Assembly: GCA_963575745.1 (NCBI GenBank)
Contig: CAUYUJ010020675.1
Coordinates: forward strand, 31,001 to 95,000
Reading direction: 5' to 3'
DNA: 64,000 nt
Origin: Prorocentrum cordatum
Taxonomy: Eukaryota > Sar > Dinophyceae > Prorocentrales > Prorocentraceae
Below the pieces are notes generated by a model. It made no database searches, was not told the origin of the DNA, and saw only the letters and a program-made list of their open reading frames with translations. The translations under genes were made by a program, and so were the position numbers. Position 1 is the stretch's first letter, and each line of letters starts with the position of its first letter. Shown piece by piece: positions 30,230 to 40,892 of the stretch.

Positions 30230-30504
30230 AATACCTCGTAGAGCTCTCATGGTAACAGAGCTAGAGGAATTCGGCGACAGGGTGGAGCTAGTTGACGAAT
30301 TTTCGAAAAAGGACGCGATCATACCATCCGCGGCCTGGCTCAGTCGATTTTCCAGCTCTAACCATTCGTTTGGGCTGATAATTGCGCAGAGCGAAGCTTT
30401 ACATCACAGAAAATGCCTCTCGAGTTCTTAGCTCATTCCGTCGACAAATGCTTCTGAGCGAAGCCAGGAACCTGACCGCAGATTTACATAGAAAAATTGG
30501 AAGT

Positions 30505-31440
30505 GACTCGTAGAGCTTCCCTAAGCTAGCAGCTGGAAGCTTAAGAGTAATTCGGACGCACTGGCGGGCTAGTTGGCTCGAAAAATCTCGACGGAACTTT
30601 TGGTGACTTTTGCTCAGTTGAAAACTATGTTCTCAAAATTTGAACATTCGTTAGAGCCTTAGTATTTTTTCCCGTGATCTATGATCTTAGTGCGACATCG
30701 CCATCTTGATGTCAGCTCGATCGGGTGAATATTACTATCGGAAAGTACTGTGGCGGGATCGGTTGGCGAGTGCTATGTTGGTAGGTGCTGTCGGTTTTCT
30801 CAACTTAACTCGAGCTATAGGCATGCTACAGAGATGGCAAGCACAGCTTTCGGATTCAGAATGATGATGCGCGTCTACATGTGGCGGGAGAATGTTCAGC
30901 GCTGGATATGTAAGACGTTATGATCGAAAAACCTCTTTGCATGAGTACTACACTTGATTGTGTGATTTGGTTTTCTCAACTTAACTCGAGCTGTAGGGCA
31001 GCTACAGAACTCTCAGGCACAGCAGACGACTCAGAATCATCATGCGCGTCTGCCCATTGCGCCAGAACTCTCGAAGTGAGCTAGAATTCGAGCATCGATT
31101 GAACAACTTATTCACTATGAGTCGGAATGTTGGTAGGTGCTCTCGGTTTTTTCAGCTCAACTCGAGCTGTAGGCAAGCTACAGAGCTCTCGGGCACAGCA
31201 GGCGGCTCAGAATGATCATGCGCGTCTGCTCATTGCGCGCGAGCTTCCAATATGAGTTAGAATTCGAGAAACCATTCAAAAAATATTCACTATGAGTCGG
31301 AATGTTGGTAGGTGCTGTCGGTTTTCTCAACTTAACTCGAGCTGTAGGGCAGCTACAGAGCTCTCAGGCACAGCAGGCGATTCAGAATGATCATGCGCGT
31401 CTGCTCATTGCGCGCATACGAGTCGTGTTGTTGGTTTTCT

Positions 31441-31477
<37 letters not shown>

Positions 31478-31551
31478 TATATATATGGCAAGGAAGCTCT
31501 ACGAGTCTCCCGGCGGTAACCAAGGTTGACGGTATACCGCCGGCGCCCAGT
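30505..31551 (+). repeat. Divergent F1 element with a distinct tandem unit
   Basis: It opens with GACTCGTAGAGCTTCC. Units carry GAGTCGGAATGTTGG and TTCTCAACTTAACTCG instead of the usual boxes, with period near 178 bp around 31120-31300. An (AT)n tract at about 31443-31484 replaces the last unit. GGAAGCTCTACGAGT, hairpin and CCCAGT follow. Confidence 0.6.
31443..31484. repeat. (AT)n microsatellite
   Basis: About 40 bp of alternating AT with one G, immediately before the terminal inverted sequence of a divergent F1 element. Confidence 0.9.
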
Positions 31552-31674
31552 CGAAGATTTGAAGAAAATCTACTACGAAGTTCTCTGCTTCGATTCTGGG
31601 CACTCTTACGCGTGGAAGGAGCTCTACGAGGTTCCCAGCGGTGACCAGGTTGACGGTTCACCGCCGGCGCCAGT

Positions 31675-32837
31675 TCCGGGGCGCTGGAGAGCTAGTTGGC
31701 AAGAAAAATCTCGACGGAACTTTTTGTGACTTTTGGTCGGTTGAAAATTTTGTTCTCGAAATTGAACCATGCGTTAGAGCTCTAGTATTTTTCCCCATGA
31801 TATTCGATCTTATTCCCGCTCGCCATCTTGATCTCAGCTCGATCGGGTACCTTTTACTGCCAAAAAGCAGGCAGGCGGGATCGGCCGCTTCAAGTGATCT
31901 TGACACGCGATGACGGTTTTCTGAACATAACTCGAGCTTTTCGACAGCTACAGAGCTAGTAAGCACAGCTAATCGATTCAGAATGATGAGGCGCGTTCGC
32001 CTGTTGAATCTAGAGGTCTGAACTCGGTCTGCTAGCCGAGCTAGGTCCGCAAACCTATTCGTATTATTCGAGTCACCTTGACAGACGCTCTCGGTTTTAT
32101 GTACTTAACTCGAGCTATAGGACAGCTACAGAGCTGATACTGACAGCAACCGATTCAGAATCATCAGTCGCATTTGTATGTTGAATCCAGAGCTCTGAAC
32201 TCGGTTTGCTGCTCGATCTAGAATCGCGAAACTGTTCGTATTGTTCGAGTCATCTTGAGAAGTGCTCTCGGTTTTCTGCAGGCTGGGGAGGGGCTACAGT
32301 GCTGGTGGTCACAGGAATCGATTTGAAGACATCAGGCGCGTCGGCCTGTCGAATCCAGAGCTGGGAACTCGGTCTGCTGCCCGAACTAGGTCCGCGAAAC
32401 TATTCGTATTGTTCGAGTCATCCTGAGAGGTGCTGTCGGTGTTCTGTTCTTAACTCGGGCTGTAGGGGGGCTGCAGGGCTGGTAATCACAGAAATCGATT
32501 CGGAGACATATCAGACGCGTCCGCCTGTCGCATTCAGAGGCCTGAACTTGGTCTGATACTCGAGCTGGGTTTCCAAACTATTCGTTTTGTTAGAGTCATC
32601 TTGAGAGGTGCTGTCGGTTTACGCACGTAACTCGGGCTGTAGGAGAGCTACAGAGCTCGCAAAGAAGACAATCCAGAAGCATCGGGGGCGTTCGGCTGCT
32701 GCATCGAGAGGTCTGAAATCGCTTGGGCTGAAAAACTATTCGTTCTCTGCTTTTTTCTCTCACATTATATATTGTCAGGGAGCTCTACGAGTCCCCCGGC
32801 GGTAAGGAAGGTTGACGGTTTACCGCCGGCGCCCAGT
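31675..32837 (+). repeat. F1 body and 3' end (continuation of head opened at 13555)
   Basis: It resumes at TCCGGGGCGCTGG. Roughly five units, intact hairpin (left arm GGCGGTAAG), CCCAGT. The outermost F2 resumes next. Confidence 0.6.
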
Positions 32838-33108
32838 TGGTCGACCCGGCCAGAAAAGAAGATGTGATAACTTTGGGTGGCTTAACTCGTAGAGCTTCCC
32901 GTAGCAAGTTGTTGCTGGAAGCTTAAGAGTAATTCCGGGGCGCTGGAGAGCTAGTTGGCAAGAAAAATTTCGACGGACCTTTTGATGACTTTTGGTCGGT
33001 TGAAAATTCCCCATATCCTAAGATGGGGTTCTTGTTATTACTTGGACGCCTTCTACTCCTTCTCCTTCCTCCTCCTCCTCTTTTCTCCTCCCCTCCTGTC
33101 GGGCTTAC

Positions 33109-33420
33109 TCATGCTCAGACTTTGTCATACGCAGACTTACTCATACTCAGACTTACTCATACTCAGACCTACTCATGCTCAGACTTACTCACACTCAGAC
33201 ATACTCATACACAGACTTACTCATACACAGACTTACTCACACCCAGCCGTACTCATACACAGACTCACTCATACCCAGACTTACTCATACACAGTATTAG
33301 TCATACTCAGACTTACTCATACCCAGACGTACACATACACAGACTTTCTCATACACAGACCTACTCATACCCAGACTTACTCATACACAGACTTACTCAT
33401 ACACAGACTTACTCATACGC
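33109..33420. repeat. 16-bp minisatellite, about 20 copies
   Basis: The unit is close to ACTTACTCATACACAG with substitutions. Because 16 is not a multiple of 3, all three forward frames read as Thr/His/Tyr/Leu-rich peptides. These are repeat translations, not genes. Confidence 0.8.
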
Positions 33421-34028
33421 AGCACCCCTAAGGGGAGCCGCCAGGGGTGGTTGCACGGGCTCGTTCGCGGCCATTTTGTGGGGATGTCTCAGGCGGTTTG
33501 CCAGTTTCTGTGCCCAACATCCTTCGCTTTCGGAGCAGATTTGGAGGATGTCTCGAGCGAGGCGCTCATTTCAGCACCCCTAAGGGGAGCCGCCAGGGGT
33601 GGTTGCACGGGCTCGTTCGCGGCCATTTTGTGGGGATGTCTCAGGCGGTTTGCCTGTTTCTGTGCCCAACATCCTTCGCTTTCGGAGCAGATTTGGAGGA
33701 TGTCTCGAGCGAGGCGCTCATTTCAGCACCCCTAAGGGGAGCCGCCAGGGGTGGTTGCACGGGCTCGTTCGCGGCCATTTTGTGGGGATGTCTCAGGCGG
33801 TTTGCCTGTTTCTGTGCCCAACATCCTTCGCTTTCGGAGCAGATTTGGAGGATGTCTCGAGCGAGGCGCTCATTTCAGCACCCCTAAGGGGAGCCGCCAG
33901 GGGTGGTTGCACGGGCTCGTTCGCGGCCATTTTGTGGGGATGTCTCAGGCGGTTTGCCTGTTTCTGTGCCCAACATCCTTCGCTTTCGGAGCAGATTTGG
34001 AGGATGTCTCGAGCGAGGCGCTCATTTT
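33421..34028. repeat. 152-bp tandem repeat, four copies
   Basis: Near-identical units start at about 33421, 33573, 33725 and 33877. Each contains the 11-bp palindrome CCCCTAAGGGG near its start and a GCGGCCATTTTGTGG segment. The unit is open in all three forward frames, so long ORFs through it carry no evidence of coding. Confidence 0.85.
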
Positions 34029-34109
34029 CACCCCCCAGGTGGGCCAGATTTTGAGGATGTCTCGATCGGTTTGCTTGTTTTGGTGGCCAGGCTCGTGGGC
34101 GCAGATTCT

Positions 34110-34380
34110 TCTCAGGATGCCACAGGAGGCTCCAACAGGCTCCAGGAGGCCCCAGGAGACCACATGAGGTCCCAGGAGGCATCAGGAGGCCACAGAAAGA
34201 CTCAAGAGGCCACAGGATGTCCCAAGAGGCTCCAGGAGGCCCCAGGAAGCTCCAGAAGGCCTCAGGAAACCACAGGATACCCCAGGAGACAACAGGAAGC
34301 GCCAGGAGGCCTCGGAAGGCAACAGGAGGCCCCGAGAGGCCCCAGGAGCAGGAGGCCTCAGAAGGCAACAGGAGTGGCTC
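34110..34380. repeat. AGGAGGCCCC-type minisatellite
   Basis: Irregular repeats of CCAGGAGGC and CACAGGA motifs, purine-rich on the + strand. A smaller patch of the same motif recurs at about 34660-34745. Confidence 0.7.
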
Positions 34381-34660
34381 CAATCCCATGTGTTTTACGT
34401 ATGCTCCTATCGATTGGGCCTCACCTGGAGCACGATTCTTTGATGTTCTACGTATGTTTCTATAGATGGTCCTTCTCCTGTGTACACAATCCTAAATGTT
34501 TTATTCATGTTCCTATGTATTGGGCCTCTCCCGGGGCACGAGTCCTTGGTGTTTTACGCGTGTTCCTATATATTGCCCTTCTCCTGTGGCTCTAATCCGC
34601 AATGTTTTATGCACGTCTGTTGCTATATATTGCGCCTCCCCTGGGGCACGAAACCTTCCT
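34381..34660. repeat. Imperfect tandem repeat with TGTTTTACG and TTGGGCCTC
   Basis: About five half-units of 55-60 bp alternate between an ATTGGGCCTC form and an ATTGCCCTTCTCCTGT form. ORFs through it are repeat-derived. Confidence 0.6.
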
Positions 34661-36311
34661 AGGAGGTCCCAGGAGGTCCCAAGAGGCTCCTGGGGACCCC
34701 AGGAAGCCCCAGTAGGTTTCAGGAGGCCCCAGGAGGCCCCAGGCTCATGCACAGAGACGCGCTCGTACTACTGAGGCTCATTCACACTCCAATTCACTCG
34801 CAGTTAGATTGATGTCCAGACCGTCACAACTGAAGCCCGTTAATATTCGAAAGCTCTTGCGCCTAGACATTCGCGGCGGACAGGTCCATGCGAGTAGATG
34901 CACGTATGGGGAGCTCCACGCAGTGAATATTTTTGTTCTCGGAATTCCTCAATTCGTTTGAGGTCTAGTATTTTTTCCCGTGAGATTCGATCTTATTCCC
35001 GCTCGCCATCTTGATCTCAGCTCGATCGGGTACCTTTCACTGCCAAAAAGCGTCCAGGCGGGATCGGCCGTTTCGAGTCATCTTGATACGCGCTGTCGGT
35101 ATATTGGACTTAACTCGAGATATAGGACAGCTGCAGAGCTGGTAAGCACACATTATCGATTCAGAATGATGAGGCGCGTTCGTCTGTTCCATCCAGAGGT
35201 CTGAACTCGGTCTGCTGGCCGAGCTAGGTCCGCAAAACTATTCGTATTATTCGAGTCATCTTGACAGGCGCTCTCGGTTTTCTTGTGCTAACTCGAGCTA
35301 TAGGACAGCTACAGAGCTGATACTCACAGAAACCGATTCAGAATCACCAGTCGCGTTTGTCTGTTGGATACAGAGCTCTGAACTCGGTCTGCTGCCCGAT
35401 CTAGCATCGCGAAACTATTCGTATTGTTCGAGTCATCTTGAGAGGTGCTGTCGGTTTTCTGCACTTGACTCGGGCTGCAGGGGGGCTACAGTGCTGGTGG
35501 TCACAGGAATCGATTTGAAGACATCAGGCGCGTCTGCCCGTCGAATCCAGAGCTCGGGACTCGGTCTGCTGCCCGAACTAGGTCCGCGAAACTATTCGTA
35601 TTGTTCGAGTCACCCTGAGAGGTGCTGTCGGTTTTCTGCACTTAACTCGGGCTGTAGGGGGGCCGCAGGGCTGGTAATCACAGGAATCGATTCGGAGACA
35701 TCAGACGCGTTCGCCTGTCGCATTCAGAGGTCTGAACTTGGTCTGATACTCGAGCTGGGTTTGTCAAACTATTCGTTTTGTTCGAGTCATCTTGAGAGGT
35801 GCTGTTTACGCACGTAACTCGGCTGTAGCAGAGCTACAGAGCTCGTGCAGGAGACAATCCAGAAGCATCGGGGGCGTTCGGCTGTTGCATCGAGAGGTCT
35901 GAAATCGCTTGGGCTGAAAAACTATTCGTTCTCTGCAATTTTTTCGACATGATATATTCTCAGGAAGCTCTACGAGTCCCCCGGCGGTAAGAAAGGTTGA
36001 CGGTTTACCGCCGGCGCCCAGTTTTCGAAGATTTGAAAGATGTTTGACAATTCATTGTGAGAATCCAGATTTTTCGCACCTGTAGACAACTGTGAGAGCC
36101 TCTGCGTCTTAATATGAGCTCTGTAGGTGCATTTTTACTACCAAAAAACTTGGCGCAACCAACTTTATGTCTACATGAAAAAAATGAATGTTCATTTTTT
36201 CGAGAAGTGCCTCCAGAAGCATTCTAATTCGACTCTGCGCACTCACGCGTGGAAGGAGCTCCACGAGGTTCCCGGCGGTGACCAGGTTGACGGTGCACCG
36301 CCGGTGCCAGT

Positions 36312-36448
36312 CTATTATTTCTTTCCCGAGCTGTTTTTTCTCTCGCTCCTCCTCCTGCTGCACGTCTTCCTCCATGAGACTGTGCCCTCGCGCGCGCAAT
36401 GCGAGATTGCCGCGCCCGCATTGCACGAGGAAGCTCTACGAGTTCCCG
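36312..36448 (+). repeat. 3' tail of a third F-type element (F3), LINE E target
   Basis: It contains a CTCCATGAGACTGTGCCC stretch, a CGCGCGCAATGCGAG stretch, then GAGGAAGCTCTACGAGTTCCCG, at which point LINE E begins. The same tail precedes LINE F at 39230-39341, so it is a distinct F-type 3' end sharing the terminal inverted sequence. The right half of its hairpin is at 38166-38196, beyond LINE E. Confidence 0.6.
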
Positions 36449-38095
36449 CATTTCAAGGATCATGATGATGTGCGATATCGTATGGGAAAAGCTGTTCGTG
36501 CTTTCTGGAATGATCGAGCGTTCTACACCTCCAGGAGGATTGCTTGGAATAATAAATTTAGACGATATGAATCGAGAGTGAGATCTAAGTTTCTTTTCGG
36601 CTTGGATGGAGCCACGGTTGACAGTTCTACGATTGCATTTATACATAAGGAGGAGGGGAATATGTTGAGCAGGATGACGTGGAGAGCGAAGAGGGAGGAG
36701 GAGGGATGGGCTGTATTCATGTCGCGCATGCACAGAAGAGGGAGGCAAGCTTTTTGTGAAGCTGGCAGACCTCCACTCGCACAAGTCTTCTTGTATCGGC
36801 AGTGGAGATGGGCGAAGGATATTGCATTGTCTTATTTTGGCAGAGACGGAGGAGGCGTGGAGGAGGTTTCTGTGGTGGGTGGCTCACAATTGGTGCCGTC
36901 TCCTTTGTATGCTCCTGGTGCTTCTGCTGATGATACGACGCCCTCCGAGCCCATGAACCGACGGAAAAGAAAGACGATGTGCATGAATGAGGCCAAACGT
37001 CAGAGGACCCAACTTTCACAGAATACGGCGAGGCTCAGAGACAGGTTTGAGGACCCAACCCGCTATTACAATCAGCCTACGGTGGTGGACACGGGCACTG
37101 CTGTCAATGGCTACCTGCAGGCACGACTGTCCATGTTGCACGGAGGAGGGGAGTGGGGATCCAGGCGGGATGATCTGGTATTATCTCTAGGAAGCCAGGC
37201 TGGACGTGCTGGGACTCGTGCGAGGACTGGCCGAGTTCCTATCGGCATGCGCCCGTGGAGAACACCTTTTGAGCTCGTGGGAGGGAAGTACTGGTACCAT
37301 GTTCTGGAATGGACGGAGGAGGCCTGGGTCAAGTTTGCTCGCGAAGTTTTTACGCTTCTCCAGGTTCCTGGTGTCTCTGATTTCCTGGTTCTTAAAGATC
37401 CTATTCCTTGGAAGCCTATGGAGGAGAGGGAGGAGGAGGAGGTACTTTCGGAGGAGCTCAGCAGGAAGAAGGAGGAGGTGTTGTCCAAACGGTATGCTAA
37501 GATATTGGAGGATTACACGGAGTGGGGGTTCCAGGTGGGAAGGCTTGCCGTTGAACTGAAGGGAGACTCTCAATGCGTTGTGCGGTGGATCCAAGGCTTG
37601 TATTTTACTGCTAATGTGCATTATGACAAGATTGTGGGCGGTATTCAGAATACTTTAGACATTCTAGCTAAGAGATGTGGTGTGCAGGCGGCCTCTCTTG
37701 GGAGACATATCTTCAAGTGGGTGTACAGGGAGGACAATACTGCTGCGGATGAGTTAACACACAGAGCTCGACAGGGCATTTGTAGAACACGTTTTAGGCA
37801 TGATTTCCTATCCCATGTTAAAGCTAACGCTATTCTGATCGACGCTATTCGGGGAAGCTTCGATGGTGGAAGATCTCATCTGGGCGTAGGCTGTGGCTGG
37901 CAGATTGATTTCCATTTGTGCTCCTCTTCTGTTGCTGAATATCCTGTCACTCTCCCGAGTGGCGTGTGGGAGCCCAACGTGGCCTCATCCTCTTTCCTCC
38001 TTCCCCCCTCGAGCACTATCACTGCAGCTGAGTTAGAGTCTGCCCGACAACTCCTTTTGGGAGTGGAGGAATGCTTGCGTTTGGCAGGATACTAG
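36449..38095 (+). CDS. LINE E partial ORF2: post-RT region plus RNase H
   Basis: An open frame of about 548 codons with no natural start at the junction, since the upstream frame belongs to the target repeat. It aligns with B, C and D from the region after RT motif C (FRRYESRVRSK, KEEGNMLSR, WRWAKDI). A Glu/Lys-rich stretch lies near 37420-37480. RNase H motifs: GDSQCVVRW (Asp 37565), NTAADELTH (Asp 37748), GSFDGG (Asp 37862), TITAAELESA (Glu 38030). All four acidic residues share one frame. It cannot move alone. Absence of stops suggests a recent insertion or a retained product, and I cannot tell which. Confidence 0.7.
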   Translation, partial: HFKDHDDVRYRMGKAVRAFWNDRAFYTSRRIAWNNKFRRYESRVRSKFLFGLDGATVDSSTIAFIHKEEGNMLSRMTWRAKREEEGWAVFMSRMHRRGRQAFCEAGRPPLAQVFLYRQWRWAKDIALSYFGRDGGGVEEVSVVGGSQLVPSPLYAPGASADDTTPSEPMNRRKRKTMCMNEAKRQRTQLSQNTARLRDRFEDPTRYYNQPTVVDTGTAVNGYLQARLSMLHGGGEWGSRRDDLVLSLGSQAGRAGTRARTGRVPIGMRPWRTPFELVGGKYWYHVLEWTEEAWVKFAREVFTLLQVPGVSDFLVLKDPIPWKPMEEREEEEVLSEELSRKKEEVLSKRYAKILEDYTEWGFQVGRLAVELKGDSQCVVRWIQGLYFTANVHYDKIVGGIQNTLDILAKRCGVQAASLGRHIFKWVYREDNTAADELTHRARQGICRTRFRHDFLSHVKANAILIDAIRGSFDGGRSHLGVGCGWQIDFHLCSSSVAEYPVTLPSGVWEPNVASSSFLLPPSSTITAAELESARQLLLGVEECLRLAGY

Positions 38096-38164
38096 GCCTC
38101 CTTGTGTGGCTATCGCCTGGGCGGTGACCCGACCCTGCTGTGGCGGCACGCAATACGCAAAAAA
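36449..38164 (+). mobile_element. LINE copy E, 5'-truncated
   Basis: The 5' junction is at TTCCCG, eight to ten bases upstream of the point used by B and C, so part of the hairpin left arm is missing. The 3' end ACGCAAAAAAC joins the hairpin right half, whose right arm has decayed to TTTACCCCC. The truncation lies downstream of the RT core. Confidence 0.8.
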
Positions 38165-39794
38165 CCAAGGTTGACGGTTTACCCCCGGCTCCCAGTGTCT
38201 GGCTGCTCTGGGTGTCGTCTGCGATACTTGACTTGTAGAGCTTCCCTAAGAGCGTTAGCGGCGACGCTAGAAGAGTAATTCCGGCGCGCTGGGGGCTAGT
38301 TGGCAAAAAAATCTCGACGGAAGTTTGAGGAATTTTGGATTTGTTAAAATTCGATTTCTCGAGAGTCAACAGATCGTTAGAGCTTTATTTTTTCTTCATA
38401 TTCGATCTTATTCCCGCTCGCCGTCTCAATCTCCGGTTGATCGGGTACCTATTACTGCCAAAAAACACCCCGGCGGGATCGGCTGTTTTGTTTCATCGTG
38501 ACAGGTGCCGTTGGTTTTCTGTACTTAACTCGGGCTTCAGGAGCGGTACAGAGCTGATATGCACATCTAGTCGATCCATAATGATCAGGCGCGTTCGTCT
38601 CAAGCATCTAGAGGTCTGAACTGGGTCTGCTACTCGAGCTAGGTCCGCGAAGCTATTCGTGCTGTAATAATTCTCTGGAAGATAATGACAAGTTTCTTGA
38701 CTTTAATCGAGCTGCAGATGAGCTACAGAGCTCTCTGGCACATCTATCGGAAGGGAATGATCAGGCGCGATATTTCGCAGTATCTAGAAACCTGATGCCG
38801 GTCTGCAATCAGCGCTTTGGCTGAAACCCCATTTGTATTCTGCTTTTTTCTTTGGAGGTGAGGATGCTTTTCTTGACTTAGCTGGAGCTGCAGACGCCAC
38901 AGAGCTGTTCAGCACAGAAATCGGGAGGGAATCATCAGGCGCGTTAGTTGAACGTATCCAAACGCCTGATCTCGGTCTGCTATCAGCGCTCGGGCTGAAA
39001 GACTATTCGTGCTCTGCAATTTTGTCGAGATGGTGATGCTTTACTTGACTCAACTCGGGCTACAGAGCTGTTCGGCACGGCAATGGGAAGGAAATCATCA
39101 GGCGCGATAGTCGGCAGTGTCAAGACGCTTGATCTCGGTCTGCTATCAGCGCTGGGGCTGAAAAACTATTCGTACTCTGTGTTTTTTTTGAGATGGTGAT
39201 GAAGTGTCCAGACGTTTTCCAAGAGGTGCTTTCCTTCGCTCCTCCTTCTTCTTCAAGTCCTTCTCCATGAGACCGCGCCTTCGCGCGCGGCATGCGAGAT
39301 TGCTGCGCCCGCATTGCGCGAGGAAGCTCTACGAGTTCCCGGCTCAAGCAACGTCGGCTCAAGAGCAACGTCGCTCCAGAAGAGGAGGAGGTCACGATGC
39401 GCCACCTTCCCTTTTGCAGTCACTTCTACCTCCCCTTTTCACCTCCTACACCACAGGTATATTTCTCTCGTCTGCGTCCGACTCCTGCTCTCGTGTGAGT
39501 CCGACTCCTGCTCTCGTGTGATTGCGAATGGTCGAGGGAGGCATCACGTCGTACCCCTTTAATCAGGTTTTGACACGTCACTGTACCAGACAGAGGCCAG
39601 GCGAGAAGACTGATCCCATCGACGCTTCTATCGATCCCACTGAATCTATTGATCTTGACAACTACCTCAAAGACAGGGAGGCTGAGGACCCAGCGGTCCA
39701 GGCTGCATCCCGCAAAAGGTCCCTTCAGGACGATCAAGATTGGTGTCAACGCTGGGGAGTACATCTCAGTCAGCTCCACAGACCGGCATCAGAT

Positions 39795-40892
39795 ATGAGG
39801 ACGGCTGTGTCGGATGTAGTCATGGGCGACGACCGCAGGGTCAAGCGACGGGCACAGGCGACGGCATTGGGGGCAAAACGAGAGGCATGTGAGAAATCTA
39901 TGGCCTCGTTCAGCGAGGCGTGCAAAGCGGATGATGTACCCCACTATTTCGGCAAGCTCGGAGATGCCCTGAGCGCCCTGGCCTCCCCCCAGTCCGAGAA
40001 TATGATTGAGCTCAAGCAGGAAATCACAGAGGTCAAGGATGATATTGGTTCGCTCAGGGCTCACAACGACAAGCAGGATACTAAACTCGACCGCCTTGAG
40101 AAGGAGATCGCCTTCATCAAAGCAGGTAAGTCGGCCTCCACGGCGGCCCCGAGTGCGGGAGGCACGTCATTGGTTGGAGGAGCTGGAGTACAGCGCCAGT
40201 GGAATCCATCATATATCGAGCTCCGCGGCTGGGTCACGGATACGTCCAGTGCGATGTCACGCTCAGAGACACAGATCACGGACCTCGATTGCCAGCATCT
40301 TATTCGAAACCCACTTGACCTCCTCGGGGAGGAAGATAGAGCCAACGTGGATGATGTTGGCACCCTTCGTATCAATGGTAAACAGCCCATGTTTTCTTTC
40401 TGCCGTATCAAGTTTTGTGCTGGTACCGACGGGGATGTATTATGGAACTGTAAACACTTGTGGGATGCGATTATTTTGGATCCTAGTGAAAGCACAGATG
40501 CTCAAAAGAAGCTCGCAGGAGATCGCACCATGCAGAACGTCCTCACAGAAATGGATCGTCGTCCAAAGAAAATCATCATCAAGATCGAGGCTCCAGAATG
40601 GAAGAAGGGTCATATTGCCGCCGTGGGACGTTTCCATGGTATCTGGAGGCAAACGATTCTCAAATAATATTCGAACACAAAGTTTGGCATCAGCAGTCAG
40701 ACTGGATCGGGCAAAGGCATCAGCACTATCTGGACCAAGCTGCCCGGCCTCCAGACCCACCGACCTATCGAGCTTGCAGTTTGGAAGGCATCAGAAGCAC
40801 GCTGGACCATCCACAAGGATGTCTGGGACACGGTCTTGCCTCGTTACGGTATCCAGACCACAGTCGCTGCTTTCCAATCCAGCTTGGAGTGA
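39795..40892 (+). pseudogene. LINE F ORF1, coiled-coil protein (frameshifted)
   Basis: The likely start is the ATG at 39795, followed by VKRRAQA as in B and D. The coiled coil lies around 39985-40125 (ELKQEITEV, KLDRLEKEI). IELRGWVTD is near 40215, an IEAPEWKKGH block near 40585. The frame is lost near 40650-40700. The C-terminal WTIHKDVWDTV segment, equivalent to NGWEITRAM in B, ends at TGA 40890-40892 in the same frame as the following ORF2. Confidence 0.6.

Larger units (their letters stand above)
30230..31674 (+). repeat. F2-type element split by a divergent F1 element
   Basis: AATACCTCGTAGAGCTC opens at 30230. The body is unlike other F2 elements (GAATTTTCGAAAAAGG). It is interrupted after GGAAGT at 30504, resumes at 31552 (CGAAGATTTG) and closes with GAGCTCTACGAGGT, a hairpin and CCAGT at 31674. 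Confidence 0.55.
33010..34926. other. Foreign block of four different tandem repeats
   Basis: It sits inside an F1 head with no hairpin or F terminus at its edges, so it arrived by another route. In order: a pyrimidine stretch, a 16-bp minisatellite, a 152-bp tandem repeat, an AGGAGGCCCC-type minisatellite, and repeats with TGTTTTACG and TTGGGCCTC, followed by unassigned sequence to about 34926. Confidence 0.6.
32884..36022 (+). repeat. F1 element interrupted by simple-repeat DNA
   Basis: It opens AACTCGTAGAGCTTCC at 32884 after GGTGGCTT, a target without AGT. The head breaks off near 33009, foreign tandem-repeat DNA follows, and the head resumes near 34927 (TTTTTGTTCTCGG). Five units, GGAAGCTCTACGAGT, hairpin and CCCAGT follow at 36022, and F2 resumes with TTTCGAAG. 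Confidence 0.6.
13534..36311 (+). repeat. Outermost F2 element of a nested cluster (split)
   Basis: An F2 head fragment ends in GTGCTAGT at 13554. The same element resumes at 32838 (TGGTCGACCCGG, expected after GCTAGT), is interrupted again at 32884-36022, resumes at 36023 (TTTCGAAGATTTG) and closes in its hairpin at 36311. Everything between is later insertion. The left edge of the fragment is ragged. Confidence 0.6.

Noticed and set aside
14000-32000. Many 60-120 codon ORFs on both strands of the tandem arrays
   Set aside because: The same peptides recur wherever the repeat unit recurs and shift frame with unit length. They are translations of repeats without start context or domains.
33447-34054. 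Long overlapping ORFs with MVARARSRPF and similar
   Set aside because: Repeat translation of a 152-bp unit that is stop-free in every forward frame.
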